From Conservatibacter flavescens (lineage in GTDB: Bacteria; Pseudomonadota; Gammaproteobacteria; Enterobacterales; Pasteurellaceae), in the NCBI RefSeq assembly GCF_002795425.1, contig NZ_PHHA01000006.1:1-64000 (forward strand): 64,000 nt of DNA, read 5' to 3'. Positions 18,381-27,786 of the stretch are shown piece after piece. Position 1 is the stretch's first letter. The number at the start of each line of letters is the position of its first letter. The notes under the pieces were generated by a model. The model was not told the origin of the DNA and made no database searches. It saw only the letters and a program-made list of their open reading frames with translations. The translations under genes were made by a program, and so were the position numbers.

Positions 18381-19262
18381 CTACAATGAAGTTAATCTAT
18401 CACTAATCTTTTGCTCTAATTCGTAAACAAAAAGAGTTAAATCAGTTTTTAACTCTACTATTTCTTCTTTAGTTAAAGGCATTTCATACCCATCAATATT
18501 CATACCAAATCTATGAACGATATTATGTCTTTTATCTAAATGTTTTTGAATATTTCCAAAATCAGGTAATGGATCTATCACAAATCCTTTAGCCAAAATG
18601 GGAGTTAATGATTTAATGTTATGCCATACAATTTTATTATCTAACAAATCATACAACTCTTTTTTTACATCAATTCTTTTAAAATAAATATCGGCTAATG
18701 ACATTTTTTTCTCAAATGCTTCTAAATTATTAATTAAATGACTTTCTAAATTTAATTTATCATTACTCAAATACTCCTTGGTTATTTCCCATAAATAGGT
18801 TTCAAAAGCAGTAATTAACAAACTGAATACAGAAGCTTTAATTAAAAAATCATCTTTTATATTCAGCAAATCAAAAGCTCTTGCTATTCTTAACTCAAAC
18901 CTATCAAGTGCAGTTTCTTTAATCTCATAAAAGTCATCAATAGATGGAACAGGAGACCATTTATTACCAGCTATATCATATAGCTCTTGCGCTACATTAT
19001 TTATAATTTCATCTGAAACAATATCACCAAATTCCCAGAATTCATCAAATGGATCAACTAGTGCACCATGTATGGGAATATATCCCCCTTCTTGAGATAC
19101 ATAGGGCAAAGATTCTGCTGGATCTTCATATTGGTTTGTGAACCATTGATACAAAGCTTCATATTGTTCTTCTGGAGTTGCTGTTTTTAACCAATCCATA
19201 TCAATTTGATTTCCTTGAACAGCGTTCTCCGGTAATTCAATTCTATCTCTTTCAAAATACAT
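18381..19262 (-). CDS. HEPN-domain protein (putative RNase-type defence or toxin gene) inserted in the his operon
   Basis: A 293-residue protein of uncertain function. Its C-terminal third has the HEPN active-site pattern R-x4-H in KRHNIVHRFG (R245, H250), followed by a dG-turn and two helices, as in many HEPN ribonucleases. The N-terminal part contains GGYIPIHGALVDPFDEFW and FGDIVSDEIINNVAQ, which I do not recognise. I start it at ATG 19262, with GAGGG seven bases before. An upstream TTG in frame is less likely. The DNA is visibly AT-richer than the his genes around it. It sits 8 bases before hisH, so it would be expressed with histidine genes. HEPN proteins often act in abortive infection or toxin-antitoxin systems; a partner gene is not obvious. 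Confidence 0.75.
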   Translation of the reverse strand: MYFERDRIELPENAVQGNQIDMDWLKTATPEEQYEALYQWFTNQYEDPAESLPYVSQEGGYIPIHGALVDPFDEFWEFGDIVSDEIINNVAQELYDIAGNKWSPVPSIDDFYEIKETALDRFELRIARAFDLLNIKDDFLIKASVFSLLITAFETYLWEITKEYLSNDKLNLESHLINNLEAFEKKMSLADIYFKRIDVKKELYDLLDNKIVWHNIKSLTPILAKGFVIDPLPDFGNIQKHLDKRHNIVHRFGMNIDGYEMPLTKEEIVELKTDLTLFVYELEQKISDRLTSL

Positions 19263-19276
19263 TTTATAGCCCTCAT

Positions 19277-19285
19277 ACAAGCGGT
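19277..19285. repeat. ACAAGCGGT-type uptake signal
   Basis: A perfect core of the uptake signal used by the Actinobacillus pleuropneumoniae-type clade, followed by CAAAT as in the extended consensus. It lies just upstream of the HEPN gene. The rest of the window uses AAGTGCGGT. Confidence 0.8.
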
Positions 19286-19328
19286 CAAATATCCCAAAAA
19301 CTTTGCAAACTCTAACCTTACTTTTTTT

Positions 19329-19376
19329 CCTAGCACTTGCGTGCTAGGTTACGCATAATGCTGTCGCTCTGCGACA
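19329..19376 (+). repeat. REP-like double hairpin R1
   Basis: Hairpin A (CCTAGCAC, loop TTGC, GTGCTAGG; 19329-19348), linker TTACGCATAATGC, then hairpin B (TGTCGC, loop TCT, GCGACA; 19362-19376). The same architecture appears at R2, R3 and R4. Confidence 0.85.
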
Positions 19377-19389
19377 AGTTAGTTATATT

Positions 19390-19440
19390 GGTTGCGGAGC
19401 AACCGCACTATGCATAACCCTATACATCAGTGTAGGGTTA
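19390..19440 (-). repeat. REP-like double hairpin R2 (inverted relative to R1)
   Basis: Reading the minus strand: hairpin A (TAACCCTACA with a one-base bulge in the opposite arm), linker TTATGCATAGTGC, hairpin B (GGTTGC, loop TCC, GCAACC). It lies 13 bases from R1 in opposite orientation, and its outer end contains the hisB stop codon. Confidence 0.8.
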
Positions 19441-20523
19441 CAACACTCCTTTACTACTCGGCAACTCATTCCCCTCTACCCGAATACACTGTCTTAATGT
19501 ACGTCCAAAGGCTTTAAACAGGCTTTCGATTTGGTGGTGAGCGTTGTCGCCTTTCACTTTTAAATGCAGGGTTGCCATCATTGCAAATGCGAGAGATTGG
19601 AAGAAATGTTCGGTCATTTCGGTGCTGAAATCGCCTACTTTATCCCGTTTAAATTTCGCTTTAAATTTCAGGTAAGGGCGTCCCGAGAGATCCATTGTGC
19701 ATTCTGCTTTACATTCATCCATAGGCAACACAAAGCCAAAGCGTTGAATACCGCGTTTATCGCCAATCGCTTGTTTGAGTGCCGCCCCGAGTGCGAGGGC
19801 GGTATCTTCAACGGTGTGATGTTCATCAATATGCAAATCTCCTTTGCAAGAGACATTCATTCTAAATCCACCGTGGGTGGCGATTTGATCGAGCATATGG
19901 TCGAAAAAACCGACACCTGTGTGAATTTGGTTTACGCCAGCTTCATCTAACCAGACTTGTACCTTAATATCCGTTTCTTTGGTCGTACGCACGACTTCTC
20001 CATAGCGGGGGGCATTGTGATTATTGGCAACAGGCAGAGCGAGCAATTTTTCGGTGATTAGATCCCAATTTAATTTTTCGGGGTGATATTGTAATGCTTG
20101 AATGCCAAGGTTTTCTGCCAGTTGTACATCGGTTGCACGGTCGCCAATCACAAAAGAGCGGTCGGGATCGAATAAGTTTTTATCGATATAATTTTTCAAT
20201 AATTTCGTTTTAGGTTTACGGCATTGGCAATTATCTTCAGGCTTATGTGGGCAAATCAAAACATCATCAAATTCAATGCCTTGCGAGCGGAAAATCTCCA
20301 TCATCGCATTATGTGGCTTGTCAAAATCTTCCTGTGGAAACGAAGCTGTGCCTAAGCCGTCTTGGTTACTTACCATCACCAAGCGGTAGATTTTTTGTAA
20401 TTTTAGCAAGGCTGGGATAACATTTTTCTCTAGCTTGAGTTTTTCAAGACTGTCGATTTGAAAGTCGGTTTTCGGTTCATCAATCAACGTACCATCACGG
20501 TCGATAAATAAGGTTGGTTGCAT
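19438..20523 (-). CDS. hisB: Bifunctional histidinol-phosphatase/imidazoleglycerol-phosphate dehydratase
   Basis: A 361-residue fusion enzyme for two steps of histidine synthesis. The N-terminal HAD phosphatase has [13 protein letters not shown] (D8 and D10) and the zinc-binding [14 protein letters not shown]. The C-terminal dehydratase has the metal-binding [11 protein letters not shown] and [15 protein letters not shown] 20523 has AGGAGAACC upstream. Its stop codon falls inside REP-like element R2. Upstream lies a transposase gene rather than hisC. Confidence 0.98.
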   Translation of the reverse strand: MQPTLFIDRDGTLIDEPKTDFQIDSLEKLKLEKNVIPALLKLQKIYRLVMVSNQDGLGTASFPQEDFDKPHNAMMEIFRSQGIEFDDVLICPHKPEDNCQCRKPKTKLLKNYIDKNLFDPDRSFVIGDRATDVQLAENLGIQALQYHPEKLNWDLITEKLLALPVANNHNAPRYGEVVRTTKETDIKVQVWLDEAGVNQIHTGVGFFDHMLDQIATHGGFRMNVSCKGDLHIDEHHTVEDTALALGAALKQAIGDKRGIQRFGFVLPMDECKAECTMDLSGRPYLKFKAKFKRDKVGDFSTEMTEHFFQSLAFAMMATLHLKVKGDNAHHQIESLFKAFGRTLRQCIRVEGNELPSSKGVL

Positions 20524-20559
20524 ATTTGGTTCTCCTGTGTAATGTCAGATGCTGTATCG

Positions 20560-21015
20560 CTATAAGTCTTTTTCAAAAAATTCTTCGTTAATTTCAATTC
20601 CTGCTTCGGTTAGTAGGAATTTGGCTTCATCAATAAAATTCTGTGTTTTATGATGTTCTTTTTGATTTTTGATGTAATTGATGATTTTTTCTTTATCTCG
20701 TTCGCAATAAGTCAAAGAGCAATATCCCCGTGACCAAGCATAAAATTCAGGAAATAAATGTTTATTTTCATCAATCCATTTATGGGTTGTCGTTTTTAAT
20801 TTCTGCACAAATTCAGCAACGCTAAGCGTAGAGTGAAGCTCTACCAAAAGATGAAGATGATCGGGCATTCCATTCACTCGATAAAGTACCGATTGATGCT
20901 CTCTCACAAAGCCCCAAATGTAGCGATAAAGATATGCTTCATTTTCTTCCACAATACTCGGCACGCCATATTTTGTACGGAAAATAATGTGGTAGATATT
21001 TCTAGTGTAGCTCAT
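20560..21015 (-). CDS. Y1 (HUH) transposase of the IS200/IS605-REP-associated type, inside the his operon
   Basis: A 151-residue single-domain enzyme. The metal-binding HUH motif is MPDHLHLLVEL (H53, H55) and the nucleophilic tyrosine is Y114 in INYIKNQKEHH, with the family glutamine four residues later. Both are intact, so it may be active. It keeps the same direction as the his genes, between hisC and hisB, with a normal ribosome site (AAGGAGC). No TnpB is present. Four REP-like double hairpins lie close by: R3/R4 directly on its 5' side and R1/R2 beyond hisB. This is the arrangement expected of a REP-associated tyrosine transposase, which is domesticated or moves REP sequences. A plain IS200-like element is the alternative. 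Confidence 0.88.
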   Translation of the reverse strand: MSYTRNIYHIIFRTKYGVPSIVEENEAYLYRYIWGFVREHQSVLYRVNGMPDHLHLLVELHSTLSVAEFVQKLKTTTHKWIDENKHLFPEFYAWSRGYCSLTYCERDKEKIINYIKNQKEHHKTQNFIDEAKFLLTEAGIEINEEFFEKDL

Positions 21016-21029
21016 CGTTGCTCCTTAGG

Positions 21030-21077
21030 TGTCGCAGAGCGACATTACTATGCGTAACCACGCATGCTAGTGCGTGG
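21030..21077 (-). repeat. REP-like double hairpin R3
   Basis: Minus-strand reading: hairpin A (CCACGCA/TGCGTGG), linker TTACGCATAGTAA, hairpin B (TGTCGC, loop TCT, GCGACA). Hairpin B has exactly the same arms and loop as R1. It starts 15 bases upstream of the transposase start codon. Confidence 0.85.
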
Positions 21078-21090
21078 TATTTGCTCATAT

Positions 21091-22270
<1,180 letters not shown>

Positions 22271-22272
22271 GA

Positions 22273-23556
22273 TTATTTTTCAATTTTTTCTAACCGAATA
22301 CTCACCGCCTGTTTGTGGGCTTCTAGCTGTTCAGCAGCAGCCATGAGTTCAACCGTTCTTGCGAGATCTTTAAACCCTTGTGGGGTTAATTCTTGTACAG
22401 TCATTCGTTTGCTGAAATCGGCTAAGCCCAAACTTGAGCTTGTGCGAGAGTAGCCGTAAGTTGGCAATACGTGGTTAGTGCCACTCGCATAGTCGCCCAT
22501 ACTTTCTGGTGAATAAGCCCCTAAGAAAATTGAGCCTGCATTGTCCAATAATGGCAATAGTTGGCGTGGGTTTTCGGTTTGTACAATAAGGTGTTCTGGT
22601 GCATAAGCATTACTGATTTCGACACATTGCGGTAAGTTATCAGCGATGATAATTCGGCTATGTTCAAGGGCTTTGCAAGCAGTCTCTTTTCTCGGTAATG
22701 TTGCAAGTTGGCGTTCAATTGCTTGCTCGGTCGCCTCTGCTAAGGTTGGGCTGTCTGTTACCAATATAACTTGGCTGTCTGCTCCGTGTTCTGCTTGAGA
22801 AAGCAGATCGCTGGCGACAAAATCAGGATCGGCAAATTTATCCGCAATCACTAAGACTTCTGATGGCCCAGCTTGCATATCAATCGCCGTACCAAATTGG
22901 CTAACTTGGCGTTTTGCCTCAGTAACAAAGGCGTTACCCGGCCCAAAAATTTTATCCACTTTTGTTACCGTTTCTGTACCAAATGACATGGCAAAAACCG
23001 CTTGTGCACCGCCTACGGCATAAATCGTATCAATACCACACAGGTTAGCGGTGTAGAGAATTTCATCGGCAATTGGTGGTGGCGTGCAAAGTACCACTTT
23101 TTGACAGCCTGCAATTTTGGCGGGTATTGCCAACATTAACACTGTTGAAAAGAGAGGGGCAGAACCACCCGGGATATATAAGCCCACTTTGTTGATTGGG
23201 CGAGTAACAACTTCGCATTTCACACCGGCTTGGGTTTCCACTTCAATAGGCTGTGGTTTTTGAGCAGCGTGGAAGGTCTCAATATTGCGATAGGCATTTT
23301 GAATAGCCTGTTTTAGCTCTGCTGAAATACGATTGGCAGCTTGCTCAATATCTTCTTTTGTAACAATAAGGCTGGATAATTTCACCTTGTCAAATTTTTC
23401 GGTTAGTTCAAATAACGCCTTGTCGCCATTCGCCAATACATTTTCTCGAATCGTCTCTACTACTTGCTGGATATTTACTGATGAGCTAATCGCAGGGCGA
23501 GTCAGCACTTCTTTACGTTGTTGTTCTGTCAGATTTTTCCAAATGAGGGTTTGCAT
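22273..23556 (-). CDS. hisD: Histidinol dehydrogenase
   Basis: A 427-residue zinc enzyme for the last two oxidations to histidine. Typical blocks are [47 protein letters not shown] and [12 protein letters not shown] start it at ATG 23556 (MQTLIWKNL). The open frame extends 39 codons upstream only because it reads through palindrome copy 3. The next gene, hisC, follows after copy 2. Confidence 0.98.
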   Translation of the reverse strand: MQTLIWKNLTEQQRKEVLTRPAISSSVNIQQVVETIRENVLANGDKALFELTEKFDKVKLSSLIVTKEDIEQAANRISAELKQAIQNAYRNIETFHAAQKPQPIEVETQAGVKCEVVTRPINKVGLYIPGGSAPLFSTVLMLAIPAKIAGCQKVVLCTPPPIADEILYTANLCGIDTIYAVGGAQAVFAMSFGTETVTKVDKIFGPGNAFVTEAKRQVSQFGTAIDMQAGPSEVLVIADKFADPDFVASDLLSQAEHGADSQVILVTDSPTLAEATEQAIERQLATLPRKETACKALEHSRIIIADNLPQCVEISNAYAPEHLIVQTENPRQLLPLLDNAGSIFLGAYSPESMGDYASGTNHVLPTYGYSRTSSSLGLADFSKRMTVQELTPQGFKDLARTVELMAAAEQLEAHKQAVSIRLEKIEK

Positions 23557-23577
23557 ATTTTTTCCTTTTTTGACCAC

Positions 23578-23646
23578 TTGTAGGGGCGGGTCCTGTGCCC
23601 GCCCGTTTATTATTTGGTTTGCGAGCTGGCACAGGGCCTGCCCTAC
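23578..23646. repeat. GC-rich interrupted palindrome, copy 3 (degenerate; hisG-hisD junction)
   Basis: The left arm (23578-23604) is identical to copies 1 and 2. The right arm (about 23623-23646) has several changes and one deletion, so pairing is imperfect. It lies in the 97-base gap between hisG and hisD, next to an ACAAGTGGT sequence that looks like a decayed uptake signal. Confidence 0.9.
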
Positions 23647-23653
23647 ATATTGA

Positions 23654-24547
23654 TTACCCCAACATTTTCTCAATCGGTAGGACTAAGATCGAACTTGCCC
23701 CAATTTCTTTGAGTTGTTCCATTGTTTCCCAAAACAGGGTTTCTTGGCTTACAACGTGCATTGCAACACGGGTGTCGTCCTGTGCTAAAGGTAGAATGGT
23801 TGGGTTCTCTGCTCCAGGTAGTAAAGCGGTAATTTGTGCCAATTTATCTTTTGGAGCGTGCAACATAATATATTTGGATTCGCGTGCTTGGGAAACGCCT
23901 TGCATACGGGTGAGCAGTTTATCAACGAGTGCCTGTTTTTCGGCTTCCAAAGGCTCGGTACGTTGAATTAAGCAGGCTTTCGAGCGATAAATTACCTCAA
24001 CTTCTTTTAAGCCATTTGCTTCTAATGTTGCCCCTGATGAAACTAAATCACAAATCGCATCAGCTAAGCCTGCACTCGGGGCGACCTCTACCGAACCGTT
24101 TAGTAAGGTGCTTTTGCAAGGGACATTTTGCGTTTTCATATAGCGTTTAAGCAAGTTTGGATAAGAGGTGGCAATGCGTGCGTTTGCAAAATCTTGTATG
24201 CCGTTGTAAGGACGATCACGATCAATCGCAAGGGATAAACGACAGCCACCAAAGTCTAATTGACGTAATTTTTGATAGCTAGCAGTCTCACCTGCAGCAA
24301 TACGGCCGAGTTCTTCCTCTTCTAATACATTTTCCCCGATAATCCCAAGATCGACTACACCGTCAAATACTAAACCGGGAATATCATCATCACGCACGCG
24401 TAAAATCTCAATCGGCATATTCTCCGAATAAGCGATAAGGCGTTGCTCATTCCAATTGATTTTTACACCGCATTGGCTAAGCAACTCAGTACACTCTTTA
24501 CTTAAACGGCCTTTTTTCTGTAGTGCGATTCTTAAACGATCTGTCAT
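23654..24547 (-). CDS. hisG: ATP phosphoribosyltransferase (long form)
   Basis: A 297-residue enzyme for the first, feedback-controlled step of histidine synthesis. The opening [14 protein letters not shown] and the phosphate-binding region [18 protein letters not shown] are typical. The length includes the C-terminal regulatory domain, so no HisZ is needed. ATG 24547 (MTDRLRIAL) is chosen over in-frame codons upstream that overlap the attenuator. It is the first enzyme gene after the hisL leader. Confidence 0.98.
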   Translation of the reverse strand: MTDRLRIALQKKGRLSKECTELLSQCGVKINWNEQRLIAYSENMPIEILRVRDDDIPGLVFDGVVDLGIIGENVLEEEELGRIAAGETASYQKLRQLDFGGCRLSLAIDRDRPYNGIQDFANARIATSYPNLLKRYMKTQNVPCKSTLLNGSVEVAPSAGLADAICDLVSSGATLEANGLKEVEVIYRSKACLIQRTEPLEAEKQALVDKLLTRMQGVSQARESKYIMLHAPKDKLAQITALLPGAENPTILPLAQDDTRVAMHVVSQETLFWETMEQLKEIGASSILVLPIEKMLG

Positions 24548-24580
24548 ATTATGTCCCCTATTTCCTGTATATTTGTTATA

Positions 24581-24654
24581 AAAAAAATCTCCCGAAATTG
24601 CTTCCGAGAGATTTTTCTGTGTGGCTTTTATATCGCATTCACTCACTCGGAAGG
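24581..24654 (-). promoter_or_regulatory. his operon transcription attenuator
   Basis: On the minus strand a terminator stem ATCTCTCGGAA/TTTCGGGAGAT (24587-24612) is followed by a run of seven T (24587-24581). An upstream segment CTTCCGAG (24654-24647) is complementary to CTCGGAAG in the terminator's first arm (24608-24601), giving an alternative antiterminator stem. With the His-rich leader peptide this is a classical his attenuation system. Confidence 0.88.
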
Positions 24655-24691
24655 TTTATCTTCCAAGCAACACCAAACGCCCGAAAGATAA

Positions 24692-24736
24692 TCAGGTATC
24701 ATGGTGATGATGGTGAGAAGTGCGGTATAAATTCAT
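24692..24736 (-). CDS. hisL: his operon leader peptide
   Basis: A 14-residue reading frame MNLYRTSHHHHHDT with five histidine codons in a row, preceded by AAGGAAAAAAC. When charged histidine tRNA is scarce the ribosome stalls at these codons and the attenuator at 24581-24654 is bypassed. The arginine, threonine and serine codons before the histidine run contain an AAGTGCGGT uptake signal (24718-24726), so the signal is embedded in coding sequence. It lies about 145 bases upstream of hisG. Confidence 0.93.
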   Translation of the reverse strand: MNLYRTSHHHHHDT

Positions 24737-24765
24737 GTTTTTTCCTTAAAAAATAGACTGAATTC

Positions 24766-24794
24766 AAAATACTAAATCAAGCAAATGATTGCAA
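24766..24794 (-). promoter_or_regulatory. Candidate his operon promoter
   Basis: Minus-strand TTGCAA and TATTTT are separated by 17 bases, about 30 bases upstream of the hisL start codon. This is the best sigma-70-like pair in the short gap to the next gene, but it is not proven. Confidence 0.45.
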
Positions 24795-24824
24795 GCGTTT
24801 TTTATAAAATTTAATAAAATTTTT

Positions 24825-25577
24825 CTAACCCAATTTTGCTTTTACAAAAAACAATACCGGTCGATGTTGTAAATCTTTAAACTCGTTATGCCATTGAGGT
24901 TGTTCAGCAAGCATGGGTTCGGCGATTTGTTCGATTTGAAAACCAGTTTGAACAAGATTATTTATGATAGTAGCAACCGTGCGATGATAAGTTTTAAACG
25001 GTTGCTTAAACCAATTTCGCTCGCGCGCTCCCTCGTCTCGGTAATGATTAAGTCGATACGCAGTTTGTTGTTTATTTTCATCTTTTTCCCAACGACTTCC
25101 CTGTTTATGTGCTGTCGCAATCGGGTGTTCTTGTGAGAAAATCAATATGCCGTTAGGCTTCAATTTGCTTTTGATATCCGCTAATAATTTCGGAAAATCC
25201 TGCACATAATGAAAGGCAAAAGAACTTGTGATGACATCAAACTCCCCTGCGTCAAGTTGAGCTAAATCGCCCATATCCAACTGTTGCAACAAAAAGTGCG
25301 GTGGATTTTGAGAAAACTTTTCTAAATTCGACCGCGCTTTAGCTAACATCGCCGCCGATAAATCAATCCCCGCCACAAACATGGCTCCATGCTGCAAATA
25401 AAGGCTTAAATGCTCACCAGTACCACAACCAAGATCGAGCAATTTTTTGCCGTGCAAATCCGGCAACAAGCTCAACATCGTGGGCTTTTCAACAATTTCA
25501 TTCAAGCTGATGGGGTTAGCACGTAATTTTTGATATAAATCGAAAAAGCCATCGCTATCGTAAATACTCTGTGTCAT
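24825..25577 (-). CDS. Class I SAM-dependent methyltransferase
   Basis: A 250-residue soluble methyltransferase. The SAM-binding motif I is LLDLGCGTGEHL, followed by GIDLSAAMLAKAR and the motif DVITSSFAFHYV. Its substrate is not evident; it resembles UbiE/small-molecule methyltransferases. ATG 25577 is 3 bases after the mtr stop, so the two genes are probably co-transcribed from the mtr promoter. An AAGTGCGGT signal lies inside near 25294. Confidence 0.85.
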   Translation of the reverse strand: MTQSIYDSDGFFDLYQKLRANPISLNEIVEKPTMLSLLPDLHGKKLLDLGCGTGEHLSLYLQHGAMFVAGIDLSAAMLAKARSNLEKFSQNPPHFLLQQLDMGDLAQLDAGEFDVITSSFAFHYVQDFPKLLADIKSKLKPNGILIFSQEHPIATAHKQGSRWEKDENKQQTAYRLNHYRDEGARERNWFKQPFKTYHRTVATIINNLVQTGFQIEQIAEPMLAEQPQWHNEFKDLQHRPVLFFVKAKLG

Positions 25578-25580
25578 GTA

Positions 25581-26840
25581 TTACCCTGTAAATACTGGCA
25601 CGATACCTAATTTCATTCCCACTTGAGCAGCAATATTGATTACCCCAAATAGAATAATAAAATAAATCATAAAATTACCGCCATAGACCTGATATTGGCT
25701 TTGTGCAAATTTTTCACGGCTCGCTTTAACCAATAAAGCCGGCACAATCGCGGCCCAAATCGTAGCGGCCAATCCTGCATAACCAATAGCGCTCACAAAT
25801 CCATAAGGGAATATTAAACTTAAAATTAAAGGAGGTAAAAATGTCACGATAACCGTTTTAGTACGGCCTAATGCACTATCATCAAATTTAAATAAATCGG
25901 CAATATAATCTGCCAATCCGAGCGTGACTCCCAAGAAAGAACTGGCTATTGCAAAATAAGTAAAGAAATTCAACGCGACTTGAATATAATCTGTTTGCAC
26001 ATATTGCCCTAGCGCTTGTACCAATGTTGCGACATCACCATCTTTCGCGATCACGGGCGCGAATGCTGAACGTGGTAAGTTCCCCTGTACCGCAAATTGC
26101 CAAAGAATATAAATGGCCAGTGCCAAACCTGATCCAATGAAAATAGCCTGCATAACACGCTTACCATTACGATGATAATATTTAACTAAGCCAGACACAT
26201 TTCCATGAAAACCAAATGAGACCAAACATACTGGAAAAGCGACCAAAGCATAACGTAAATATTCCTGTTCACCTTGCGCAATGGTATTCAATAATACGTC
26301 TATTTTGATAGCGCCTAATAATCCTGTAGTCGAAAACAAAAAAGCAATGATCATGCCAACAATCAAGATAACAGATAAGCGCCCAACCATTTTTGTAGAA
26401 AACCATACAAAAGCAGCAATAATTAAACAAAAAATCAATGAGGCAGAAACTCTTCCGATTTCGACCGCACTTTGTTCATTACTCAATAAACTGTTGATAA
26501 ACCCTTCTGTTAATCCCCCACCAGAAGTAATATAGGCATAGGTTAAAATATATAGCACAAAAGCGACGGACAATCCGTTAATAGCATTCCATCCCTGACC
26601 AAGCAAATCTTTCACAATCGTATCAAAACCAGCCCCTGTCGGGTAATGTAGATTAGCTTCAAGGATCATTAATCCTGAAGTCGTCATACAAAACCAGGTA
26701 TAAATCAAAATAGCGATAGAACCTAAAAACCATACACCGGACATCGACGTAGGATTGGCCAGCATACCGGCACCGATTACTGTTCCAGCAATAATCATTG
26801 CACCATTTAAAAGGGAAGGTTGCTTAATAGGTTGAGCCAT
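25581..26840 (-). CDS. mtr: Tryptophan-specific permease (Mtr type)
   Basis: A 419-residue inner-membrane permease of the aromatic amino acid HAAAP family, with about eleven membrane segments. The stretches GTVIGAGMLANP, TWFCMTTSGLMILEANL and SVAFVLYILTYAYI are close to E. coli Mtr, and ASSFLGVTLGLADYIADLF and AGLAATIWAAIVPALL also match. TyrP is the nearest alternative. A strong palindrome (26866-26887) overlaps the likely promoter, fitting repression by an aromatic amino acid regulator. Confidence 0.85.
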   Translation of the reverse strand: MAQPIKQPSLLNGAMIIAGTVIGAGMLANPTSMSGVWFLGSIAILIYTWFCMTTSGLMILEANLHYPTGAGFDTIVKDLLGQGWNAINGLSVAFVLYILTYAYITSGGGLTEGFINSLLSNEQSAVEIGRVSASLIFCLIIAAFVWFSTKMVGRLSVILIVGMIIAFLFSTTGLLGAIKIDVLLNTIAQGEQEYLRYALVAFPVCLVSFGFHGNVSGLVKYYHRNGKRVMQAIFIGSGLALAIYILWQFAVQGNLPRSAFAPVIAKDGDVATLVQALGQYVQTDYIQVALNFFTYFAIASSFLGVTLGLADYIADLFKFDDSALGRTKTVIVTFLPPLILSLIFPYGFVSAIGYAGLAATIWAAIVPALLVKASREKFAQSQYQVYGGNFMIYFIILFGVINIAAQVGMKLGIVPVFTG

Positions 26841-26858
26841 AACTTACTCCATATAAAA

Positions 26859-26900
26859 TTTACTTTTGCACTATTATAGTAGTGCAACAATAAAAGTAAA
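26859..26900 (-). promoter_or_regulatory. Palindromic operator over the mtr promoter
   Basis: The inner perfect inverted repeat TTGCACTA/TAGTGCAA (26866-26887, 6-base spacer) is flanked by an outer repeat TTTACTTT/AAAGTAAA. A TATAAT -10 box lies inside it on the minus strand. Position upstream of a tryptophan permease suggests TrpR or TyrR, but the match to known boxes is only partial. Confidence 0.6.
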
Positions 26901-26918
26901 GGTAATATACAAAGCAAA

Positions 26919-27551
26919 TTATAATTTTATGACACGTAGCACAATTTCAACGATCCAACCAATACATAATGCAAAAATCAACGTTGAGATCCCGACTGTG
27001 CCTCCGAGTAGATAGCCAAGTAAACACACAAGTACTTCTAGACTGGTGCGTACAATACCGACTTTTAATTGAAACCGATGACATAATCCGACCATCAATC
27101 CATCACGGGGCCCTGCTCCCATATGGCAAGTCAAATACAACGCGGTACCGACACCAAAGGCAATTAAACCACATAAAATATATGTCCCTTTTCCCCAATA
27201 TGTCGTCGGCGCGGGTAAAAATGCCACAGTCAATCCAAGTGCGAATGCGATCAAAATAATATTTAAAATAGTTCCTAGCCCGACTTTTAAGCGCAAAGGG
27301 AACCAAAGTAACATCACGATGACACTGATTAAAAATGATGCCCACCCAATACTCATGCCTGTTTGCACCGAAATTCCCTGTGATAATACCGTCCAAGGAG
27401 ATGAGCCTAAATTCGCAAGCACCAATAAACCGTCACCAAATCCAGCCAAACAAAGAGAAAACAGCAACATCTGCAATGAATTCCATTCTAGGCTCCATTG
27501 ATGTGCGGCTGTCCATTTGGTTTGTGGTAATACACCTTGTTTTGCTGTCAT
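26919..27551 (-). CDS. YczE/YitT-like integral membrane protein
   Basis: A 210-residue membrane protein with about five hydrophobic segments. The motifs FGDGLLVLANLGSSPWTVLSQG, FGVGTALYLTCHMGAGPRDGLM and GTVGISTLIFALCIGWIVE match the YczE/YyaS family. Function is unknown. It lies upstream of mtr in the same direction with a 78-base gap that holds the mtr palindrome, so it has a separate control. The gap to nupC (about 235 bases) holds divergent promoters. Confidence 0.8.
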   Translation of the reverse strand: MTAKQGVLPQTKWTAAHQWSLEWNSLQMLLFSLCLAGFGDGLLVLANLGSSPWTVLSQGISVQTGMSIGWASFLISVIVMLLWFPLRLKVGLGTILNIILIAFALGLTVAFLPAPTTYWGKGTYILCGLIAFGVGTALYLTCHMGAGPRDGLMVGLCHRFQLKVGIVRTSLEVLVCLLGYLLGGTVGISTLIFALCIGWIVEIVLRVIKL

Positions 27552-27786
27552 ATTTTATCGTGGTTTAAGATTGAGTATAAATAAAGAGGTCATGTTGTTT
27601 TATCCTATGCTCATCATAGATAAAAATCAACCTGTATCCCTAATAGATTTCCTTTATAATCCATATCATTTTCGCATAAAAACGATTGCGTTCACAATTT
27701 TGACATTTAATAAAGATTTTTTGCAAAAAAAGCGGTAAACTTGCGAAAAAATTTTATTTCCAATTTTATCCCATATTGAGGTGTCT

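Noticed and set aside
19564-19950. Open 128-codon frame antisense to hisB
   Set aside because: It lies wholly inside hisB on the other strand, has no recognisable domain and no ribosome site. It is a by-product of hisB codon use.
20560-21015. A complete IS605 element with TnpB
   Set aside because: Only the single Y1 transposase gene is present. No TnpB-like reading frame or omega RNA is adjacent; hisB and hisC flank it directly.
23557-23673. In-frame extension of hisD upstream of ATG 23556
   Set aside because: It reads through palindrome copy 3 and into the end of hisG. It has no similarity to HisD N-termini.
24548-24646. In-frame extension of hisG
   Set aside because: It overlaps the attenuator hairpin and T run. 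The HisG N-terminus starts at MTDRLRIAL.
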